Positions 7,277-12,113 of a stretch of 12,113 bases of DNA are shown here, in pieces. The position numbers and the translations under genes were made by a program. Positions within the stretch are counted from its first letter, which is position 1; each line of letters starts with the position of its first letter. The notes below the pieces were generated by a model. It made no database searches. It was not told the origin of the DNA and worked only from the letters and a program-made list of their open reading frames with translations. This DNA comes from Kiritimatiellia bacterium (lineage in GTDB: Bacteria; Verrucomicrobiota; Kiritimatiellia; RFP12; UBA1067): contig JAGOBZ010000053.1 of the NCBI GenBank assembly GCA_017999015.1, forward strand, positions 1 to 12,113, given 5' to 3'.

Positions 7277-7280
7277 TCTT

Positions 7281-8687
7281 ATGGAACGAAACGGCAAGCC
7301 GGTCATTCTCGTCGTGGACGATGACAAGAACACGCGCGACGGCCTGCAGCGCGCGCTGCAGCGTCATTACACGGTGCTGACGGCAGAAGGCGCCGATGCG
7401 GCGTTATCGTTGCTGGATAGCGGACGGCAGGTGGATCTGCTGCTTTCCGACTTGCGCATGCCGGGCACGGACGGACTGGGGCTGTTGCGGCGCGTGATGG
7501 CCCAATATCCCCGCACGGTCTGTATCCTGTTGACCGCTTACGGGTCGGTTGAGACGGCCGTGGATGCCATGAAGCAAGGCGCCTATGATTTTTTGACTAA
7601 ACCCGTCAATCTCGACCATCTGGACATGCTGGTGGCGCGCGCGCTCAAGTCCCGCGATCTGGAGCACCGGGTCGAAACCCTTGAGAGCCAGCTCAACGAG
7701 AAGTTCGGGATGGAACATATCGTGGGCGAGTCGGACGCGATGAAACAGGTGTTCGACATCATCCGCCAGACCGCGCCGACCCAAGCCTCGATTCTGATCC
7801 AGGGGCCGAGCGGGACGGGCAAGGAATTGGTTGCTCAGGCGATCCACCGCCTCAGCACACGTGCCAAGGGGCCGTTCGTGGCGGTGCATTGCGCGGCGCT
7901 CTCCGCGACGCTCCTGGAGAGCGAGTTGTTCGGCCATGAGAAGGGGGCTTTTACCGGGGCTACCGTTCAACGCAAGGGACGTTTTGAACTGGCGGATGGC
8001 GGCACGCTCTTTCTGGATGAGATTTCTGAGATCGATCCCGCGATCCAGGTTAAGCTCTTGCGTGTGCTTGAGGAGCGCACGTTCGAGCGGGTGGGCGGCG
8101 AGGAGACGATCGAAGTCGATATCCGCGTGATCGCGGCAACCAACCGCAACCTGCGCGACGATGTGGCCCGGGGCAAGTTCCGCGAGGATCTCTATTTCCG
8201 TCTGAATGTCGTGGATATCACGCTGCCGCCGCTGGCGGAACGCACCGGGGACATCCCGTTGCTGGCCGGTCGATTTCTGAAAGAGTACAGCGAGAAAAAC
8301 GGCAGGCAGATTGAGGGGATGACGCCGGATGCCCTGAGTCTCTTGGGTGCCTATGCGTGGCCGGGCAATGTGCGCGAATTGCGCAACACCATAGAAAAAA
8401 TGGTCGTGCTGTCACGTTCCGAGCGGCTGACCGCGCGTGATGTTCCGCTGAATATCCGCGACGCCGTCAAGGGCAATCCCGGATTGACGCTCCGGGCGCC
8501 GATGTTGACGTCGGGCTCGCTGGCCGAGACCGAGCGCCGCAAGATCATGGCGGTGCTGGAGAAAAACGGGGGCAACCGTACGAGGGCTGCGGAGGAGTTA
8601 GGGATCAGCCGCCGCACGTTGCACCGCAAGCTGCGTGAATACACGGCTGAGGGGTGTGGTGAGGGAGAGAGCAAAGGAGGTCGGTGA
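7281..8687 (+). CDS. NtrC-family sigma-54-dependent response regulator
   Basis: 468 residues from ATG 7281; an in-frame TTG at 7269 follows directly after an in-frame stop and is the only longer option. The receiver domain (1-120) has the acidic pair D13/D14, phospho-acceptor D57 (LLLSDLRMPG), T85 and K107. A linker leads to an AAA+ sigma-54 interaction domain (about 145-385) with Walker A GPSGTGKE (175-182), the sigma-54-contacting GAFTGA loop (222-227), Walker B LFLDEI (243-248) and the REDLYFRL sensor region. A Fis-type helix-turn-helix follows (about 430-454; NRTRAAEELGISRRTLHRKL). Nothing is missing, so when phosphorylated by the upstream kinase it should bind an enhancer and use ATP to open sigma-54 promoters. 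I found no convincing -24/-12 site in this window, so its targets may lie elsewhere. The stop overlaps the next start by one base. Confidence 0.95.
   Translation: MERNGKPVILVVDDDKNTRDGLQRALQRHYTVLTAEGADAALSLLDSGRQVDLLLSDLRMPGTDGLGLLRRVMAQYPRTVCILLTAYGSVETAVDAMKQGAYDFLTKPVNLDHLDMLVARALKSRDLEHRVETLESQLNEKFGMEHIVGESDAMKQVFDIIRQTAPTQASILIQGPSGTGKELVAQAIHRLSTRAKGPFVAVHCAALSATLLESELFGHEKGAFTGATVQRKGRFELADGGTLFLDEISEIDPAIQVKLLRVLEERTFERVGGEETIEVDIRVIAATNRNLRDDVARGKFREDLYFRLNVVDITLPPLAERTGDIPLLAGRFLKEYSEKNGRQIEGMTPDALSLLGAYAWPGNVRELRNTIEKMVVLSRSERLTARDVPLNIRDAVKGNPGLTLRAPMLTSGSLAETERRKIMAVLEKNGGNRTRAAEELGISRRTLHRKLREYTAEGCGEGESKGGR
8673..8680 (+). promoter_or_regulatory. Strong ribosome-binding site of the cysteine-knuckle gene
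   Basis: AAAGGAGG inside the end of the response-regulator gene stands 6 bases before ATG 8687. It is the best site in the operon and decides the start in favour of the ATG over the GTG at 8684. Confidence 0.75.
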
Positions 8688-9826
8688 TGGCAGGCGCAGG
8701 GCGGTGTTTGATCGTGTTGTGGCTGGTGACGGGCGCACTCGCGCTCTGGGCGCAGGGTGTGATCGTGTGCGGGAAATGCGGGCGCGAGGCAAAGCCCGGC
8801 GACGTGGTTTGCCGTCATTGCCAGGATGCTTTGCCCAAACCGAAGATTGACGCGCCGCCGCCGGCGGTTGAGCCGACCGTGCCTGTGAATGTCGAGGCTG
8901 AGGCAGGACGCATGGCAGCCATCCTCGTGGAGGCGAATGTGCGCCAGGCCCGCGATCTGGAGGCGAAGCAGCCGGAATTGTCGCTGTGTTATTATCAGAA
9001 CGCGATGGCGCTGATGCGGCTCGTGACGGCTGGAAAGTTCCCGGCCGCCGCAGGCGCGGCGATCCTGGATGGCAACACGCGCTTGCTGACCCTTCTGCAG
9101 CGCGGTGCGGTTCCATGCCGCCGGTGCGGAGGCAGCGGACGTTATCAGCTCGATCTCGGCAAGGTTGATCGCAGCAAAGGGCTCAAGGCGGTCGACGGCG
9201 TGCCCTGCACCGCGTGTAAAGGCGCAGGCGCCGTCCCCGGATTCAAGGAAGTGTCGAAAGCCAAGATGCAGATCCTGCAGGGGCGGACCGAGTTCGAGCG
9301 GCGGCAGATGGTCACCGGCGATGTCAAGGTCGGGCGTGTCTGGGTGCCGCCCGCACTGGAGAAACTGCTCACCATTCGGCAGCGCGCGCTGCTCATGACC
9401 GGCCTGCCGTTGCCTTGCCGTGACTGCCAGCAGACGACTCGCCAGACGTGTACGGCCTGCCGCGGAAGCGGATGGACACCGTGTGATTTTGAGGCGTGTG
9501 ACCAAGGTGTTCTCAAAGAAACACGCCGGACCGGTGCGCGAAAAGAGAAGCGGCTGAATGAAGAGGCGGTCAAAAAGTGTCCGCGCTGCGAAGGACTGGG
9601 AGAGATCCCGTGCCCGCTCTGCAAGGGCAACGGAAGTGTGGCCTGTTCGAAGTGCGCCGGCAGCGGCTTGGCGCCGCGTTGCACGCGGTGTACGGCGACC
9701 GGACTTTTGCCGTGTAAAAAATGCAAGGGAACGGGTGATGTGAAAGGTGAGCCGTGTCCGGAATGCAAAGGAGAAACCCTGATGCTGTGTCCATCGTGCC
9801 GGGGGGAAGGGTCGTTGTCCCGATGA
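8687..9826 (+). CDS. Exported protein with multiple DnaJ-like cysteine knuckles
   Basis: 379 residues with about 30 cysteines. Residues 1-24 (MAGAGRCLIVLWLVTGALAL plus WAQG) look like a signal peptide or membrane anchor. A four-cysteine zinc ribbon follows (C28, C31, C42, C45), then a proline-rich linker and a helical segment (about 68-140). The rest holds CxxC pairs at 144, 174, 244, 255, 298, 309, 320, 332, 343, 357 and 368, plus a C-x4-C at 266/271. Several are CxxCxGxG-like, as in the DnaJ zinc domain (CRRCGGSG, CTACRGSG, CKKCKGTG), and the last seven recur about every 11-14 residues. No J domain is present, so it is not DnaJ. DnaJ-type zinc knuckles bind unfolded protein or act in thiol chemistry; here either role is a guess. 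It is translationally coupled to the regulator upstream (TGATG) and to the kinase downstream (ATGA), so it probably belongs to that signalling unit. Confidence 0.82.
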   Translation: MAGAGRCLIVLWLVTGALALWAQGVIVCGKCGREAKPGDVVCRHCQDALPKPKIDAPPPAVEPTVPVNVEAEAGRMAAILVEANVRQARDLEAKQPELSLCYYQNAMALMRLVTAGKFPAAAGAAILDGNTRLLTLLQRGAVPCRRCGGSGRYQLDLGKVDRSKGLKAVDGVPCTACKGAGAVPGFKEVSKAKMQILQGRTEFERRQMVTGDVKVGRVWVPPALEKLLTIRQRALLMTGLPLPCRDCQQTTRQTCTACRGSGWTPCDFEACDQGVLKETRRTGARKEKRLNEEAVKKCPRCEGLGEIPCPLCKGNGSVACSKCAGSGLAPRCTRCTATGLLPCKKCKGTGDVKGEPCPECKGETLMLCPSCRGEGSLSR

Positions 9827-10728
9827 GTGAAACCCCCGCTTTTAAGCTGCCGAATTTCGAGGTGCTGGGTCTTCTGGGGCGTGGCGGCATGGCGTCGGTC
9901 TGGAAAGCGCGTCAGGTCTCGCTCGATCGCTTTGTGGCGGTCAAAATCCTCTCCTCTTCGTTCGCTACGGATCCCGATGATATCCGGCGTTTCCGCGAAG
10001 AGGCGCGCGCTGCGGCGCAGTTGAAGCATCCCGGCATTGTGCAGGTCTACGACGCGAATTTTTCCGATGGTGTCTACTACTTCGTCATGGAACTGGTGGA
10101 CGGATACACCATGGGCGATCTGCTGCGCCGGAAAGGCCAAATCGATGAGGAGGACGCCTTGATTGTTGCGGAAAGCGTCGCGGTGGCGATGGACTACGCC
10201 TGGACCCATTATCGGATGGTGCATTGCGATATCAAGCCAGACAATATCATGGTGGACGCGGACGGTACGGTGAAGGTCACGGATCTTGGGCTCAGCCGTT
10301 CGGTGACACTTGTGACCAGCGAAAAGCAAGACGAGTCCGAGGAAATCCTCGGCACTCCCGCCTACATGTCGCCCGAGCAGGTCTACGGCGGTGACAAGCT
10401 GGATTGCCGGTCTGATGTTTATGAACTGGGCGCCACGCTGTATCACATGGTCACAGGGCGCATGCTCTTTCACGGCAAAAGTGATGATGAGATGCTGCAC
10501 GGCCACGTCGGCAGTGCGCAGGCGCCTGATCCGCGGTCTGCCTCCATGCGGCTGAGCACGCCTTTCGCTTTGTTGCTGGAAAAAATGGTGGCCAAGGATC
10601 CTGAAAACCGCCACCATGATTGGAAACTCGTTCTGGCCGATTTGAAACGTGTGCGTGAGGGACGTCCGCCTTGGCCGGCGCTGCTGCCCGCGTTCGGCAG
10701 TTCAATCAAGCTGGACGGGCATGCCTGA
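9823..10728 (+). CDS. Soluble Hanks-type serine/threonine protein kinase
   Basis: 301 residues; ATG 9823 overlaps the previous stop by 4 bases, with a purine-rich GGGGGGAAGG about 12 bases upstream. A GTG at 9754 would give a longer protein but lies deep in the preceding gene. The kinase domain fills almost the whole protein: glycine loop GRGGMASV (19-26), K41 in VAVK, E60, the catalytic loop HCDIKPDN (134-141, D136 base, N141), DLG in place of DFG (154-156, D154 metal ligand) and SPE in place of APE. Every catalytic residue is kept. HCD instead of HRD makes it a non-RD kinase, in which activation-loop phosphorylation is often not needed. There is no transmembrane, PASTA or other sensor domain, so input must come from partners, perhaps the co-operonic proteins. 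Substrates are unknown; the response regulator or the cysteine-knuckle protein before export are possible. Confidence 0.93.
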   Translation: MSETPAFKLPNFEVLGLLGRGGMASVWKARQVSLDRFVAVKILSSSFATDPDDIRRFREEARAAAQLKHPGIVQVYDANFSDGVYYFVMELVDGYTMGDLLRRKGQIDEEDALIVAESVAVAMDYAWTHYRMVHCDIKPDNIMVDADGTVKVTDLGLSRSVTLVTSEKQDESEEILGTPAYMSPEQVYGGDKLDCRSDVYELGATLYHMVTGRMLFHGKSDDEMLHGHVGSAQAPDPRSASMRLSTPFALLLEKMVAKDPENRHHDWKLVLADLKRVREGRPPWPALLPAFGSSIKLDGHA

Positions 10729-11122
10729 GATGTCGGCGGAACATGGCTGCATGATGCGCGGGGGCAGGGTCTGGGTGCGGAGGACCGTGCGCGCCGCGAA
10801 GTGGTTCGCGCGTTTGCGCGGGTTGCTGGGGTGCCGCGCGTTGGGACCGGATGCGGCGTTGCTGATCGAGCGCTGCGGGGCTGTGCATACTGTCGGCATG
10901 CGGTTTGCGATCGACCTGGTGTTTTTGGACCGTGCCTGGCGTGTCACGCGCGTGATGCGGAATGTGCCGCCCGGCAGGCTGATGGTAGGGGGGGGATGGC
11001 GCACGGTGCGTGTGCTGGAGAGTGAGGTTGGTTGTGTCGATGTCGCCGGACTGCATGTCGGTGAAAAGTTGACGTGGCAACCGGATATGGACGCACCGGC
11101 TGCAGGCGAGGTGTCGGAATGA
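10721..11122 (+). CDS. DUF192 family protein
   Basis: 133 residues if it starts at ATG 10721, which overlaps the kinase end by 8 bases; ATGs at 10730 and 10751 are alternatives, and no start has a good ribosome-binding site. The conserved DUF192 core is clear: AKWFARLRGLLG, then CGAVHTVGMRFAIDLVFLD (residues 52-70), then VPPGRLMVGGGW and VLESEVGCVDVAGLHVGEKL. DUF192 proteins are small beta-rich proteins found in many bacteria and archaea, with no settled biochemical role. Many are exported, but no signal peptide is visible here. Its place as last gene of the signalling operon may be functional or passive. An unusually long acidic, proline/alanine-containing tail follows the domain. Confidence 0.85.
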   Translation: MPEMSAEHGCMMRGGRVWVRRTVRAAKWFARLRGLLGCRALGPDAALLIERCGAVHTVGMRFAIDLVFLDRAWRVTRVMRNVPPGRLMVGGGWRTVRVLESEVGCVDVAGLHVGEKLTWQPDMDAPAAGEVSE

Positions 11123-11185
11123 GGATGTACGAAAATCGGTTAGCCCGCCGCCCGGCGGAGCCGCGAATAATTGAGGGGGTCGCTT

Positions 11186-11207
11186 TCAACTCTCAACTCT
11201 CAAGTTG
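11186..11207 (+). repeat. TCAACTC heptamer array ending in a small hairpin
   Basis: TCAACTC occurs twice in tandem (11186-11192, 11193-11199), followed by TCAAGTTG. CAACT (11194-11198) and AGTTG (11203-11207) can pair around CTCA. A similar pair, TCAACTT then TCAACGT, sits at 5960-5973 in the other intergenic gap. Confidence 0.6.
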
Positions 11208-11263
11208 TGGACAAGTGGCAGGGATACGCGAGTTGAGCGCGTGTTCGATGCGAGGCAAAGTCA

Positions 11264-11288
11264 GGAGCGCGGGCGTCCCCGCCCGCAA
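11264..11288 (+). repeat. 25-bp palindromic unit, left copy
   Basis: GCGGGCG-TCCC-CGCCCGC (11269-11286) is a perfect 7-bp stem with a 4-base loop. The full 25 bases match the reverse complement of 11431-11455 at 23 positions. This looks like a REP-type intergenic palindrome arranged as an inverted pair. Confidence 0.65.
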
Positions 11289-11342
11289 CAGCGTTTCGGG
11301 CAACAGGTTGAGCGGTCATGACGGTAACGCTAAACCGCTTCT

Positions 11343-11396
11343 GGTAGGGACGCCTCGACGAGGCGTCCGCGGCGGTCTCGGCGAGACCGCCCTACC
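11343..11396. repeat. 54-bp branched palindrome (three-way-junction element)
   Basis: Outer arms GGTAGGG (11343-11349) and CCCTACC (11390-11396) are perfectly complementary. Inside are two hairpins: GGACGCCTCG / CGAGGCGTCC around A11358 (11348-11368), and GGCGGTCTC / GAGACCGCC around GGC (11371-11391). The arms overlap the hairpins by one or two bases, so the alternatives compete slightly. The whole can fold as a Y or cruciform in either strand. No ORF or transposase accompanies it; a non-autonomous mobile repeat is the likeliest class. Confidence 0.7.
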
Positions 11397-11430
11397 GGGT
11401 GCGCATCTGGCTCGCGCTCGGACTTTCGCC

Positions 11431-11455
11431 TTGCGGGTGAGGACGCCCGCGCTCC
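11431..11455 (-). repeat. 25-bp palindromic unit, right copy, inverted
   Basis: Reverse complement of the unit at 11264-11288 with two differences. One of them turns a C-G pair of the stem into a wobble. It ends 23 bases before the esterase start. The two copies flank the 54-bp branched palindrome almost symmetrically (54 and 34 bases away). Confidence 0.65.
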
Positions 11456-11478
11456 CGACTCGCCTGCTCACCTTGGGA

Positions 11479-12113
11479 ATGAATCAGGTTGTTACATATG
11501 GCCTGTGTTTGGTGCTGGCGGCGGCACAGGCGTTTTGTGGTGAGACAATCGGTCCTTGGGATCGTGCGACGCTCTATCAGACGCCGAGTGTTTTCGATGC
11601 TGCGGAGTTTGCCACCAACGACGTGCGGACCGTCTTTTACGAGGGCAAGCCGTATCAGGGACGTCCCACGCGTGTGTTCGCTTATTACGGGCTTCCGGCC
11701 GGGGCGTCGCCCGCGCGCAAGGTGCCGGGCATCGTGTTGATTCACGGCGGCGGCGGTTCGGCCTTTGTGCGTTGGGTGAAGCTCTGGAACAGCCGCGGCT
11801 ATGCGGCGATTTCGATGGACACCTGCGGGGCGGTCAGCGGAAATGCCTATGGAGAGGAACAGAAAGGCCATCGGCGGCATGCCTGGGCCGGTCCGCCGGG
11901 ATGGGGCGGCTTTGACAAGTTTGACGATCCGGTCGCCGACCAGTGGACGTATCACGCGGTGGCGGCAGCCGTGCGCGGCCATTCGCTGCTGCGTTCGCTG
12001 CCGGAGGTCGACACGTCGCGGATCGGGGTCACCGGCATTTCGTGGGGCGGCTATCTCACCTGCATCGCGGCTGCGGTGGACGACCGGTTCGCGTTTGCCG
12101 TGCCTGTGTACGG
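11479..12113 (+). CDS. Secreted alpha/beta-hydrolase esterase, acetyl xylan esterase-like (3' end outside window)
   Basis: The first 211 residues of a protein that runs off the window, read from ATG 11479. Residues 1-20 (MNQVVTYGLCLVLAAAQAFC) are a signal peptide, with cleavage probably near A18-G21; a lipoprotein is possible but there is no good lipobox. The mature part shows an alpha/beta-hydrolase fold: strand and oxyanion loop VPGIVLIHGGGG (82-93), a second strand AAISMDTCG, and the nucleophile elbow GVTGISWGGY with S188 (183-192). The acid and histidine of the triad lie beyond the edge. This pattern is common in acetyl xylan esterase (AXE1) and dienelactone-hydrolase-like carbohydrate esterases of polysaccharide-degrading bacteria. 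Removal of acetyl groups from polysaccharide would complement the rhamnosidase, but the substrate is inferred. There is no good ribosome-binding site, and the right-hand palindromic repeat lies directly upstream. Confidence 0.85.
   Translation, partial: MNQVVTYGLCLVLAAAQAFCGETIGPWDRATLYQTPSVFDAAEFATNDVRTVFYEGKPYQGRPTRVFAYYGLPAGASPARKVPGIVLIHGGGGSAFVRWVKLWNSRGYAAISMDTCGAVSGNAYGEEQKGHRRHAWAGPPGWGGFDKFDDPVADQWTYHAVAAAVRGHSLLRSLPEVDTSRIGVTGISWGGYLTCIAAAVDDRFAFAVPVY

Larger units (their letters stand above)
11123..11478. other. 356-bp non-coding region holding several palindromic repeats
   Basis: No credible gene lies here. From left to right it holds: a GC-rich hairpin 22 bases after the DUF192 stop (CCGCCG-CC-CGGCGG, 11145-11158) without a T tract, so at best a weak terminator; a heptamer repeat; a 25-bp palindromic unit; a 54-bp branched palindrome; and a second, inverted copy of the 25-bp unit ending 23 bases before the esterase ATG. 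Promoter elements for the esterase are not evident. The composition suggests an accumulation site for small repeated elements. Confidence 0.6.

Noticed and set aside
8351..9505. A 384-codon open frame on the minus strand
   Set aside because: Antisense to the end of the sigma-54 activator and to the cysteine-knuckle gene, with no domain and no credible start.
8687..9826. Calling the cysteine-rich protein DnaJ
   Set aside because: It has no J domain with HPD motif, has far more cysteine pairs than DnaJ, and carries a hydrophobic leader.
9145..10617. A 490-codon open frame on the minus strand across the cysteine-knuckle and kinase genes
   Set aside because: It is antisense to two genes with clear motifs, and its product is low in recognisable structure with many His, Arg and Pro; such shadows are common in GC-rich DNA.
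11264..11455. CRISPR array
   Set aside because: Only two copies of the repeat, in opposite orientation, with no regular spacers and no cas genes.

Overview
The window most resembles a polysaccharide-degrading member of the PVC group (Verrucomicrobiota, Kiritimatiellota or Lentisphaerota). This is inferred from a mix of features: a lipoprotein family GH78 rhamnosidase, a secreted esterase, a secreted protein full of zinc knuckles beside a Hanks-type kinase, fairly GC-rich coding DNA, and palindromic intergenic repeats. No rRNA, tRNA or species marker is present, so the assignment is not firm.

Layout. (1) 1-763, plus strand: the C-terminal end of a large protein resembling the tail of glycosidase-like (GH101/GH129 or DUF5696-type) proteins, then a 116-residue protein that repeats only that C-terminal module. 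(2) 873-1907, plus strand: a lipoprotein parvulin-type prolyl isomerase whose first catalytic strand appears to have moved to the C-terminus. It runs tail to tail, 16 bp apart, into (3) 1924-5160, minus strand: a complete GH78 alpha-L-rhamnosidase lipoprotein with an extra beta-rich insert. (4) 5258-5883, minus strand: a VapC-like PIN toxin and Phd/YefM-like antitoxin, AT-richer than the surroundings, with a recognisable promoter. (5) 6047-11122, plus strand: five tightly packed genes. They encode a soluble PAS histidine kinase, an NtrC-type sigma-54 activator, a signal-peptide protein with about fourteen cysteine pairs, a soluble Ser/Thr kinase and a DUF192 protein. (6) 11123-11478: non-coding DNA with a heptamer array, two inverted copies of a 25-bp palindromic repeat, and between them a 54-bp element that can fold as a three-way junction. 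(7) 11479 to the edge, plus strand: the start of a secreted alpha/beta-hydrolase esterase.

How the parts may work together. The rhamnosidase, the esterase and the glycosidase-like tail fit extracytoplasmic breakdown of branched, acetylated plant or algal polysaccharide, with the isomerase possibly helping fold exported enzymes. The five-gene operon is the most unusual part. It places a histidine-aspartate relay that should drive sigma-54 promoters in one transcript with a Hanks kinase and a cysteine-knuckle protein that looks exported. What it senses and which genes it controls cannot be read from this window.
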